Of a DNA stretch of 12,635 bases, positions 1 through 6,248 are shown piece by piece. A model generated the notes under the pieces. That model was not told where the DNA came from. It saw only the letters and a list, made by a program, of their open reading frames with translations, and made no database searches. The stretch spans positions 1 to 12,635 of the forward strand of contig NZ_JBFAIU010000223.1 in assembly GCF_040654855.1 (NCBI RefSeq), in the 5' to 3' direction. Position 1 is the first letter of the stretch. Each line of letters starts with the position of its first letter. The translations under genes and the position numbers were made by a program. The DNA comes from Asanoa sp040654855 (GTDB taxonomy: Bacteria; Actinomycetota; Actinomycetes; Mycobacteriales; Micromonosporaceae).

Positions 1-416
1 GGTTCACCCGCATCGACGAGGTCGCGAGCCGCGCCGAGCTCGAGGCGATCGTCACCGGCTACGCGGCGTCGGGCGATCCAGCGCAGCGCCGCGGTGGCCA
101 TGTTGTCGTAGGTGTGCCGCCCGCAGCGCAGCCGGGCGGCGTCGGTCAGCGTGAACACCTTGGCGGGGCGCCCCCGGCCCCGGCCGGCCCGCACCGGGCG
201 CTGGCGGGTGACCACGTCGCCCTCGGTGAGCAGGGCGTCCAGGTGCTTGCGGATGGCGGCCGGGCTGAGCCGCAGGGCCTCGCCGAGCTCGGCGGCGGTG
301 GCGGTGCCCCGCTCCAGCAGCAGCCGGAGGACCCGGTCACGGGTGCGCCGATCCGCGGGGACGACCGGGGAACCGGTCGTCTCCTCATGCGGAGGGAGCA
401 TCGCCGCGTTTTTCAC
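1..416 (-). CDS. SufR-like winged-helix transcriptional regulator (3' end cut by window edge)
   Basis: The minus strand reads open from GTG at 416 to the window edge, giving 138 residues with the C-terminus missing. A winged helix-turn-helix is clear. Residues 24-38 (RTRDRVLRLLLERGT) form helix 1, residues 41-62 (AAELGEALRLSPAAIRKHLDAL) hold the recognition helix, and a basic wing (GRGRGRPAKVFTLT) spans about 78-91. This matches the DeoR/ArsR-like family of actinobacterial SufR (Rv1460 type), which represses the suf Fe-S assembly operon and usually lies just upstream of sufB. The cysteines that ligate the Fe-S cluster would lie in the missing C-terminal part; only C98 is visible, so Fe-S sensing is inferred. 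The gene is divergent from ctaA. Neither start has a Shine-Dalgarno. GTG 416 sits 7 nt after a TAACGT box and may be leaderless; ATG 401 is the alternative. Confident of the fold, moderately of SufR identity. Confidence 0.8.
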   Translation of the reverse strand, partial: MKNAAMLPPHEETTGSPVVPADRRTRDRVLRLLLERGTATAAELGEALRLSPAAIRKHLDALLTEGDVVTRQRPVRAGRGRGRPAKVFTLTDAARLRCGRHTYDNMATAALRWIARRRVAGDDRLELGAARDLVDAGE

Positions 417-423
417 TACGACA

Positions 424-429
424 ACGTTA
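424..429 (-). promoter_or_regulatory. Candidate -10 box of the SufR-like gene
   Basis: On the minus strand TAACGT fits the actinobacterial TANNNT -10 pattern. It ends exactly 7 nt before the GTG at 416, so transcription would start on or next to the start codon, which suggests a leaderless mRNA. It overlaps one of the two TTACGTA elements (427-433). No convincing -35 is visible. Confidence 0.4.
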
Positions 430-519
430 CGTATTTCAGCCGGGCGGAGCAAACCGGCGCGCCAGTGATCGACATCACCGCCCGTATGTCCGGATCTGGG
501 GGCGAACACCGATCTCTCT

Positions 520-534
520 CCTACATTACGTAGG
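520..534. promoter_or_regulatory. Inverted repeat CCTAC-N5-GTAGG, candidate operator before ctaA
   Basis: The sequence CCTACATTACGTAGG has perfect 5-bp arms around a 5-bp centre. It contains TTACGTA (526-532), which recurs at 427-433 next to the divergent regulator gene. It overlaps the putative ctaA -10 box, so a bound repressor would block initiation. Binding by the neighbouring SufR-like protein is inference; the motif is not one I know to be assigned to SufR. Confidence 0.4.
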
Positions 535-536
535 AT
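531..536 (+). promoter_or_regulatory. Candidate -10 box / ribosome-binding overlap of ctaA
   Basis: TAGGAT fits the -10 pattern and ends 7 nt before the GTG at 544, which would make the ctaA transcript leaderless. The same bases also contain AGGA (532-535), a weak Shine-Dalgarno 8 nt from the GTG. The sequence alone cannot choose between a leaderless transcript and one with a leader. Confidence 0.4.
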
Positions 537-543
537 CTCGGCC

Positions 544-1572
544 GTGATCCCCCTGATCCGCCGCCTGGCGCTGGCCAACATCATCGCGAACGTCGCCATC
601 GTGGTCACCGGCGGGGCCGTCCGGCTCACCGGCTCGGGCCTGGGCTGCCCGACCTGGCCGCGGTGCACCGACGCCTCGTACACGCCGACCGGCGAGATGG
701 GCATCCACGGGGTGATCGAGTTCAGCAACCGGATGCTCGGCTGGGTCGTCGGCCTCGTCGCCTTCGCCGTGCTGGTCGCCGCGTTCCTGCACTTCCGGCG
801 CACCCGCACCGCGCGGACCCGGGGCCTGATGCTGCTGGCGCTCGGCGTGTTCCTCGGCATCCCCGCGCAGGGCGTCGTCGGCGGGATCACCGTGCTCACC
901 GACCTCAACCCGTGGGTCGTCGGCCTGCACTTCCTGGCCTCGATCGGCGTGCTGGTCGCGTCGTACGCCCTCTGGCGCCGCACGATCGACGGCAAGGCCA
1001 CCCGGACCGTGGTCCCGGGCCCGTTGCGCCAGCTGGTCCAGGTGCTCACCGCCGTCTCGCTCGCCGTGGTCGTGCTCGGCGTGATCGTGACCGGCTCGGG
1101 CCCGCACGCCGGCGACGTCGACGCCCACCGCACCGGCCTCGACCCGGAGACCATCGCCCAGGTCCACGCCGACGTCGTGTTCCTGCTGCTCGGCCTCACG
1201 CTGGCGGTCTGGTTCGCGGCGCGGGCCACCGCCTCCCCGCGTACCGCCCGGGCCGCCCTGGTGCTGCTCGCGATCGAGCTCTCCCAGGGCGTCATCGGCT
1301 TCGTGCAGTACTTCACCGGGCTGCCGGAGATCCTGGTCGGCCTGCACATGCTCGGCGCGACCGTGGTCTGGCTGGCGACGCTGTCGGTGCTGTGGTCAAC
1401 CCGCGGCGGCGGCGATGGCCCGGGCGAAGCGCTCGGCGGCACCGGCGGCGGTGCCGAAGAACAGCGAGGGCTCGGTGAGCTCCAGCTCGATCAGCAGCGG
1501 GCTGCCGTCGTCGCCGGGGATCAGGTCGACGCGCGCGTAGAGCAGCCGGTCAACGCCGCCGGGGATCGCTGA
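544..1572 (+). CDS. ctaA: Haem A synthase CtaA/COX15, with antisense-derived C-terminal extension
   Basis: This membrane enzyme oxidises the C-8 methyl of haem O to a formyl group, giving haem A for cytochrome aa3 oxidase; haem O comes from CtaB, encoded downstream. The product has 342 residues with many hydrophobic segments, consistent with the eight-helix CtaA fold. The family signature GGAVRLTGSGLGCPTWPRC lies near 23-41, with the external cysteine pair C35/C41. E59-F-S-N62-R63 and histidines H129, H208 and H268 in helix contexts (GLHFLAS, QVHADVVF, GLHMLGA) fit the haem ligands and catalytic glutamate. The family-like part ends near residue 287 (LSVLWSTR). Residues 285-342 are hydrophilic, Gly/Ala/Gln-rich and antisense to the ATP-grasp gene, so this tail is probably a lost or displaced stop. 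The start is GTG 544. Some actinobacteria have ABC transporter genes between the regulator and ctaA; none is here. Confidence 0.93.
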   Translation: MIPLIRRLALANIIANVAIVVTGGAVRLTGSGLGCPTWPRCTDASYTPTGEMGIHGVIEFSNRMLGWVVGLVAFAVLVAAFLHFRRTRTARTRGLMLLALGVFLGIPAQGVVGGITVLTDLNPWVVGLHFLASIGVLVASYALWRRTIDGKATRTVVPGPLRQLVQVLTAVSLAVVVLGVIVTGSGPHAGDVDAHRTGLDPETIAQVHADVVFLLLGLTLAVWFAARATASPRTARAALVLLAIELSQGVIGFVQYFTGLPEILVGLHMLGATVVWLATLSVLWSTRGGGDGPGEALGGTGGGAEEQRGLGELQLDQQRAAVVAGDQVDARVEQPVNAAGDR

Positions 1573-2325
1573 CAGCGCCCGTTCCGCGACCGCCAGCTCG
1601 GCCGCCGTGGCCTGCCGCGGCGTGATCGTCTCCTCGCGGTAGAGCCCGTCCACGCCCTCGTCGGGGCCGGCCAGCAGCGCGCCCTTGGTGGCGGCGTGGC
1701 TGAACCGCAGGCCGTCCGGCCCGCGCAGGAAGACCAGTGCCGCCTCGCCGGCGGTGTCGACGGCGCTCAGGTACGGCTGGACCAGCGCGGTGCGGCCGGC
1801 GCCCACGAGCCGCTCCAGGTGCGCGTCGAAGGCCCGCCGCTCCGCCGGGTCGCCCAGCCGGTAGCGGCCGGCGTCGACGCTGCCGGCACCGATGGCCGGC
1901 TTGAGGATCACGTCGGTCGCCGTGCCCGCCCAGGTGCCCCCTCCGGGCTCGACCCAGTCGGTCGGGATGATCGGGACCCCGGCGGCCGCCAGCTCGCGTA
2001 GGTAGCGCTTGTCGGTGTTCCAGGCGACGACGTCCGGCGGGTTCGCCAGGTTGCCGAGGTCGGCCGTCCAGGCGACGAACTCCGCCCGGCGCGGCGCGTA
2101 GTCCCAGGCCGAGCGGAGCACGACGAGGTCGTACGCGGCCCAGTCGACGCCGGCGTCGTCCCACACGGCCGGCTCGGCGGCGACGCCAAGGGCGGCCAGC
2201 GGTGCCAGCAGCAGGCGGTCGTCGTCCTCGAGGTCAGGAATTTGATCGCAGGTAACAAGAGCGACCCGGGATGTCTCCCGGGCCGCTTCCTGGTCGTGGG
2301 TGGATGTGGTGGTGGTCAACTCCAT
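1396..2325 (-). CDS. ATP-grasp superfamily protein, RimK/DcsG-like (COG0189 type)
   Basis: This is a 309-residue soluble protein of the ATP-grasp fold, a group that activates a carboxylate as acyl-phosphate with ATP and joins it to an amine or similar nucleophile. After a 20-residue Thr-rich leader comes a pre-ATP-grasp domain (VALVTCDQIPDLEDDDRLLL, 21-40). Next is NTDKRYLRELAAAGVPIIPT (103-122), the nucleotide-binding strand ILKPAIGAGSVDAG (140-153, K142), then ARVDLI (264-269) and the metal-binding strand ELELTEPSLFF (280-290). It resembles uncharacterised actinobacterial relatives of cycloserine ligase DcsG, but the substrate is unknown and no amino-acid or antibiotic pathway lies nearby. 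Start ATG 2325 has only a weak GGGAA close by. Relatives I recall begin at about the VALVTC position, where no start codon is present here. It follows the 110-residue gene after 36 bp and converges on ctaA with a 177-bp overlap. Confidence 0.85.
   Translation of the reverse strand: MELTTTTSTHDQEAARETSRVALVTCDQIPDLEDDDRLLLAPLAALGVAAEPAVWDDAGVDWAAYDLVVLRSAWDYAPRRAEFVAWTADLGNLANPPDVVAWNTDKRYLRELAAAGVPIIPTDWVEPGGGTWAGTATDVILKPAIGAGSVDAGRYRLGDPAERRAFDAHLERLVGAGRTALVQPYLSAVDTAGEAALVFLRGPDGLRFSHAATKGALLAGPDEGVDGLYREETITPRQATAAELAVAERALSAIPGGVDRLLYARVDLIPGDDGSPLLIELELTEPSLFFGTAAGAAERFARAIAAAAG
2265..2282 (-). repeat. Perfect 7-bp hairpin in the 5' coding part of the ATP-grasp gene
   Basis: CCCGGGA and TCCCGGG flank a TGTC loop. 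After one mismatch the stem can gain three more pairs (GCG/CGC). It lies at codons 15-20 of the ATP-grasp gene, just before the conserved domain, where a stable mRNA stem could affect translation. If the true start lay downstream, this would be a leader hairpin. Confidence 0.6.
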
Positions 2326-2361
2326 GCTTTCCCGCGGTGAAGTGGGGGTGGGACCGCGCGC

Positions 2362-2694
2362 CTAGCGCGACAGGGTGCGCCGGGCCATCGACCGCCACAG
2401 GTCGTTGCTCGGCCGCATCTGGTCCATCAGCTCCCGCTCCCACTCGTTCTCGACGGTGACCCCGGCGCTCACACACGCCGCACGGGCCACGTCCGTGCCG
2501 TCCGCGAACTGGTCCGCCCAGGTGCCGTCCGCGCCGACGAGGACGATGCGGGCGCCGCGCTTGCCGACGTATTCGACGACCGCCCTCGCGCCGCCGTGCT
2601 CGGCGGCGAACGACCGGATCCCGGTCACCAGACCCTCGGGGGTCGCGGTGGCGGGCTGATCGGTCGTGAGCGTCGTATCGGAACCATCTGCCAT
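2362..2694 (-). CDS. Conserved-looking small protein of unknown function (110 aa)
   Basis: I do not recognise this family. The chosen start is ATG 2694, giving 110 residues; the frame stays open upstream to 2886, but that part is low-complexity and unlike coding sequence. Residues 1-20 are Thr/Asp-rich and probably disordered. Residues 22-60 (LVTGIRSFAAEHGG..., AVVEYVGKRGARIVLVGADG) look like a compact alpha/beta unit. The tail is charged and helical (NEWERELMDQMRPSNDLWRSM) with a basic end (ARRTLSR). There is no signal peptide, membrane helix, Cys or His metal motif. There is no Shine-Dalgarno, but TACGCT lies 7 nt upstream, so it may be leaderless. It is followed after 36 bp by the ATP-grasp gene on the same strand, so the two are probably co-transcribed. 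Coding status is supported by strong third-position GC and a sensible composition; function is unknown. Confidence 0.7.
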   Translation of the reverse strand: MADGSDTTLTTDQPATATPEGLVTGIRSFAAEHGGARAVVEYVGKRGARIVLVGADGTWADQFADGTDVARAACVSAGVTVENEWERELMDQMRPSNDLWRSMARRTLSR

Positions 2695-2701
2695 GTCGGA
2701 G

Positions 2702-2707
2702 AGCGTA
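2702..2707 (-). promoter_or_regulatory. Candidate -10 box of the 110-aa gene
   Basis: On the minus strand TACGCT ends 7 nt before ATG 2694, the same spacing as at the SufR-like and ctaA genes. No Shine-Dalgarno is present, which fits a leaderless transcript. No clear -35 is visible. Confidence 0.4.
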
Positions 2708-2869
2708 AGCACGCCTACCGGATTCCGCCTGCCATCCGATCGTGTTTTGTGACTCCTGTCATCGGCTGATTTAAGACAGGCCACAGAAACTTTGCGAGAC
2801 GAAAGTACGACATATGCGGTTAAGTTCGGATGACATCTCGGACAACTCTGGTCCCCCGTCGGTGGCGGC

Positions 2870-2904
2870 GGCCCAGAACGGCTCAAATTCGGCGTGTCTG
2901 GCCC
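2870..2904 (-). terminator. Imperfect inverted repeat after ctaB, possible terminator
   Basis: GGCCCAGA (2870-2877) and TCTGGCCC (2897-2904) pair over 8 bp with one mismatch around a 19-nt loop, starting 7 nt after the ctaB stop. There is no T-tract on the downstream side in the ctaB direction, so a terminator role is weakly supported. The rest of 2695-2869 is more AT-rich, has no plausible gene on either strand and probably holds leader or promoter DNA. Confidence 0.25.
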
Positions 2905-2911
2905 AAAACCG

Positions 2912-3844
2912 TCAGAGCAGCGCGTCGAGCGCGACGGCCAGCGAGACGATCGTCAGGTACGTGATCGACCAGTGGAACAGCCGCATCGGCTTGAGCGGCT
3001 CGCCCGCCTTCGACCGGCCCACCAGCCGGTGCGCCTCGACCAGGAACGCCGCGCCGCTGACGACGGCGGTCACGCCGTAGAGCGGGCCCAGCCCCAGCGG
3101 CCAGGCCGCCAGCGAGGCCGCCACGGTCAGCCAGGTGAACAGCACGATCTCCCGGTTGACCCGGGCCGCCGAGCGCACGACGGGCAGCATCGGGATGCCG
3201 GCCCGGGCGTAGTCGTCCTTGTAGGTGATCGCGAGCGCGTAGAAGTGCGGCATCTGCCAGAAGAACACCACCGCGAACAGCGCCCAGGCCAGCGGCGACA
3301 GGCCGCCGGTGACCGCCGCCCAGCCGATCAGCACCGGCGCGGCACCGCAGGCGCCGCCCCAGAACGTGTTCTGCGGCGTGGTCCGCTTGAGCCAGAGCGT
3401 GTAGACGAGGTCGTAGTAGGCGATCGCGGCCGCGGTCAGCCCGGCGGCCAGCCAGTTGGTGAAGCCCGCCATCAGGCCGACCGAGACCACCGCCAGCACC
3501 AGCCCGAACACCAGGACGCTCTGCGGCGCCAGGGCGTGGGTCGGCAGCGGGCGCCGCTTCGTGCGGCGCATCAGCTGGTCGATGTCGCGGTCGATGTAGC
3601 AGTTGAGCGCGTTCGCGGCGCCAGCGGCGAGCGTGCCGCCGACCAGCACCACCACCATCGTCGACAGCGGCGGGATGCCCTTGGCGGCGAGCATCATCGC
3701 CGGCACGGTCGTGACCAGCAGCAGTTCGATGATGCGCGGCTTGGTGAGGGCGACGTAGGCGCGGACGACGGCACGGGGGTCCCGCCGCGCGGGCACCGGG
3801 ACCGGCCCCGGCACCAGAATCGGCGACGGACGCTCCGTGACCAT
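2912..3844 (-). CDS. ctaB: Protohaem IX farnesyltransferase (haem O synthase) CtaB
   Basis: This membrane prenyltransferase of the UbiA family adds farnesyl to haem B to make haem O, the substrate of CtaA. With ATG 3844 the product has 310 residues, normal for the family. ALTKPRIIELLLVTTVPAM (32-50) opens the first helix. The first Asp-rich prenyl-diphosphate site is N81-x3-D85-x3-D89 followed by LMRRTKRRPLP (91-101). The second conserved loop is YDLVYTLWLKRTTPQN (144-159), and WQMPHFYALAI (196-206) is also family-typical. About nine hydrophobic segments are visible. The frame is open upstream to 4129, but that part is basic and not family-like. An in-frame GTG at 3862 is a possible alternative start; neither has a well-spaced Shine-Dalgarno. 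The gene is divergent from tkt across about 254 bp, the usual actinobacterial arrangement. Confidence 0.95.
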   Translation of the reverse strand: MVTERPSPILVPGPVPVPARRDPRAVVRAYVALTKPRIIELLLVTTVPAMMLAAKGIPPLSTMVVVLVGGTLAAGAANALNCYIDRDIDQLMRRTKRRPLPTHALAPQSVLVFGLVLAVVSVGLMAGFTNWLAAGLTAAAIAYYDLVYTLWLKRTTPQNTFWGGACGAAPVLIGWAAVTGGLSPLAWALFAVVFFWQMPHFYALAITYKDDYARAGIPMLPVVRSAARVNREIVLFTWLTVAASLAAWPLGLGPLYGVTAVVSGAAFLVEAHRLVGRSKAGEPLKPMRLFHWSITYLTIVSLAVALDALL

Positions 3845-3884
3845 GCTCAAGGCCGTGTCCACCTTCCCGCGGGGCTCGTCGTCG

Positions 3885-3901
3885 GACCGCCGCAGGCGGT
3901 C
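3885..3901. repeat. Perfect hairpin in the ctaB-tkt divergent intergenic region
   Basis: GACCGCC and GGCGGTC flank a 3-nt GCA loop, a strong 7-bp stem. It lies about 40 bp upstream of the ctaB ATG, so it would sit in the ctaB leader if transcription starts further up. On the minus strand it is preceded by TT, so TTGACC overlaps its first arm. Role unknown: attenuator, operator or chance. Confidence 0.45.
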
Positions 3902-4048
3902 AACAGAACGATCGACAGCGTACGCGGCGCGTATCCGCGCTGATCGGCGACCCGACGCGGTGCGGCGAGAACCACCCGGCAAGTGTCTTCCGCCCCACAA
4001 CACGATCCGCAGGGCGAGATCCGGCGGCAGGTGTTTAGCACGGGTCGC

Positions 4049-4054
4049 TAGGGT
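4049..4054 (+). promoter_or_regulatory. Candidate -10 box of the tkt operon
   Basis: TAGGGT fits the loose actinobacterial -10 pattern about 45 bp before the tkt start and would give a leader of about 37 nt. No matching -35 is apparent, so support is weak. Nothing else in 3845-4098 looks like a gene. Confidence 0.3.
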
Positions 4055-4082
4055 CAGAGGTGAGGGACCGGAAACACTCGCC

Positions 4083-4088
4083 GAGGAG
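4083..4088 (+). promoter_or_regulatory. Ribosome binding site deciding the tkt start
   Basis: GAGGAG lies 10 nt before GTG 4099. It selects this GTG over the upstream in-frame GTG at 4060, whose extra 13 residues (RDRKHSPRSAYI region) are not typical of transketolase. Confidence 0.7.
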
Positions 4089-4098
4089 CGCATACATC

Positions 4099-6234
4099 GT
4101 GCCTGCCAGCAACTCAGAGCAAGCCTCATTCACCTGGTCCGAGCTGGACCGTAAGGCCGTTGACACGATCCGCGTCCTGGCGATGGACGCGGTCGAGAAG
4201 GCCGGCAACGGTCACCCGGGCACCGCCATGAGCCTCGCGCCCGCCGCTTACCTGCTGTTCAACCGCGTGATGCGGCACGACCCGACCGACCCGCACTGGC
4301 CGGGCCGCGACCGGTTCGTGCTCTCGGCCGGGCACAGCAGCCTGACGCTCTACATCCAGCTCTACCTCACCGGCTACGGCCTCGGTCTCGAGGACCTGAT
4401 GTCGCTGCGCCAGTGGGGCTCGCTGACCCCGGGCCACCCCGAGCACGGGCACACCAAGGGCGTCGAGACCACCACCGGCCCGCTGGGCCAGGGCATCGGC
4501 AACGCGGTCGGCATGGCGATGGCCGCCCGCCGCGAGAAGGGCCTGTTCGACGCCGAGGGTGACGGCGGGTCGCTGTTCGACCACAACGTCTACACGATCG
4601 TCTCCGACGGCGACATCGAAGAGGGCATCAGCCACGAGGTCAGCTCGCTCGCCGGGCACCAGCGGCTGGGCAACCTCGTCGCGATCTGGGACGACAACGA
4701 GATCTCGATCGAGGACGACACCCGCATCGCGAAGAGCGAGGACGTCGCGGCGCGCTACGCGGCGTACGGCTGGCACGTCCAGACCGTCGACTGGCGCACC
4801 GGGCACGCCGACGAGGGCGACTACCGGGAGGACCCGGAGGCACTGTGGCGGGCGATCGAGGCGGCGAAGGCCGTCACCGATCGCCCGTCGTTCATCGTGC
4901 TCCGCACCATCATCGGCTGGCCGGCGCCCAACAAGCAGAACACCGGCAAGATCCACGGTTCGGCGCTCGGCGCCGACGAGGTCGCCGCGACCAAGAAGGT
5001 GCTCGGTTTCGACCCGGCCAAGAGCTTCGACGTCGCGGCCGAGGTGCTCGAGCACACCCGCGCGGCCGTCGCCCGCGGCCAGGCCGACCACGCCGAGTGG
5101 GACAAGGCGTTCGCCACCTGGTCGAGCAACAACCCGGACCGCCGGGCGCTGTTCGACCGGCTGACGTCGCGGGCCCTGCCGGCCGGCTGGACCGACGCGC
5201 TGCCGGTGTGGAAGGCCGACCCTAAGGGCATCGCCACCCGGGCCGCCTCCGGCAAGATCCTGGAGGCACTGGCGCCGGTGCTGCCGGAGCTCTGGGGCGG
5301 CTCGGCCGACCTGGCCGAGAGCAACAACACCACCATGAAGGGCGAGCCGTCGTTCGTCCCCGCCGAGCACGCCACCAAGGAGTTCCCGGGCGACGAGTTC
5401 GGCCGGACGCTGCACTTCGGCATCCGCGAGCACGGCATGGGCGCGATCCTCAACGGCATCGTGCTGCACGGCGCCACCCGCCCGTACGGCGGCACGTTCC
5501 TGGTCTTCAGTGACTACATGCGACCGTCCGTGCGGCTCGCCGCGCTGATGAAGCTGCCGGTCACCTACGTCTGGACGCACGACTCGATCGGCCTCGGCGA
5601 GGACGGCCCGACGCACCAGCCGATCGAGCACCTGACCGCGCTGCGGGCCATCCCGGGCCTCGACGTGGTGCGCCCGGCCGACGCCAACGAGACCGCGTGG
5701 GCGTGGCGGATGGCGATGGAGCACACCGACCGGCCGACCGCACTGGCGCTGACCCGCCAGGCGCTGCCGACCATCGACCGCGAGCGGTACGCGCCGGCTG
5801 ACGGCGTCGCCCGCGGCGGCTACATCCTCTCCGAAGCGTCCAACGGGCAGCCCGAGGTGATCCTCATGGGCACCGGCTCCGAGGTGCAGCTCTGCCTGAC
5901 CGCCCAGGAGCGCCTGGAGGCCGCCGGCACGCCCACCCGGGTCGTCTCGATGCCGTGCCAGGAGTGGTTCCGGGCGCAGGACGAGGCCTACCGCCAGACG
6001 GTGCTGCCGAACGCGGTCAAGGCCCGGGTCAGCGTCGAGGCCGGCATCGCCATGTCGTGGCGCGACCTCGTCGGCGACCTCGGCGAGAGCGTCAGCATCG
6101 AGCACTACGGGGCCAGTGCGCCCCACACGGTGCTCTTCGAACAGTTCGGATTCACCGCCGACCACGTCGTCGCGAAGGCGCACGCCTCGCTGGCGCGGAT
6201 CGGCGCCATCACCGGCACCACCACGGGCAACTGA
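4099..6234 (+). CDS. tkt: Transketolase
   Basis: This thiamine-diphosphate enzyme moves two-carbon ketol units between sugar phosphates in the non-oxidative pentose phosphate pathway. It has 711 residues from GTG 4099, close to the usual 660-700. The N-terminal pyrophosphate domain shows GNGHPGTAMS (36-45, H39), LSAGHSS, GPLGQGIGNAVGMA and the ThDP motif SDGDIEEG (D170-G171-D172) ending at N200 (WDDNEISI). The pyrimidine domain carries HFGIREHGMG with the catalytic glutamate E444, then HDSIGLGEDGPTHQPIEHL. The C-terminal domain (about 580-711) includes GTGSEVQL and SIEHYGASAP. There is a short Ala/Asp-containing stretch near FDAEGDGGSLFDHN, usual for actinobacterial members. It is the first gene of a tight operon, with 14 bp to tal, and is divergent from ctaB. 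Confidence 0.97.
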   Translation: MPASNSEQASFTWSELDRKAVDTIRVLAMDAVEKAGNGHPGTAMSLAPAAYLLFNRVMRHDPTDPHWPGRDRFVLSAGHSSLTLYIQLYLTGYGLGLEDLMSLRQWGSLTPGHPEHGHTKGVETTTGPLGQGIGNAVGMAMAARREKGLFDAEGDGGSLFDHNVYTIVSDGDIEEGISHEVSSLAGHQRLGNLVAIWDDNEISIEDDTRIAKSEDVAARYAAYGWHVQTVDWRTGHADEGDYREDPEALWRAIEAAKAVTDRPSFIVLRTIIGWPAPNKQNTGKIHGSALGADEVAATKKVLGFDPAKSFDVAAEVLEHTRAAVARGQADHAEWDKAFATWSSNNPDRRALFDRLTSRALPAGWTDALPVWKADPKGIATRAASGKILEALAPVLPELWGGSADLAESNNTTMKGEPSFVPAEHATKEFPGDEFGRTLHFGIREHGMGAILNGIVLHGATRPYGGTFLVFSDYMRPSVRLAALMKLPVTYVWTHDSIGLGEDGPTHQPIEHLTALRAIPGLDVVRPADANETAWAWRMAMEHTDRPTALALTRQALPTIDRERYAPADGVARGGYILSEASNGQPEVILMGTGSEVQLCLTAQERLEAAGTPTRVVSMPCQEWFRAQDEAYRQTVLPNAVKARVSVEAGIAMSWRDLVGDLGESVSIEHYGASAPHTVLFEQFGFTADHVVAKAHASLARIGAITGTTTGN

Positions 6235-6248
6235 GGGAGCGAGAGACC

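Noticed and set aside
114..533. Plus-strand open frames of 118-139 codons at the left end
   Set aside because: They are opposite the winged-helix regulator, whose helices and basic wing are clear, and their composition is shadow-like.
2695..2886. Upstream extension of the 110-residue gene to ATG 2886
   Set aside because: The region is more AT-rich and non-coding in composition, and contains the candidate promoter of the shorter gene. Two cysteines (CPRC) there gave a brief hint of a zinc knuckle, but there is no partner pair.
3845..4129. 95-codon N-terminal extension of ctaB
   Set aside because: It is basic, lacks any membrane or family character, and lies in the divergent promoter region; the family protein is complete from ATG 3844.
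4126..6183. A 685-codon open frame on the minus strand opposite tkt
   Set aside because: Its translation is Arg/Val/Asp/Gly-rich and without domain character. It mirrors tkt through GC-biased third positions, and tkt has every family motif.
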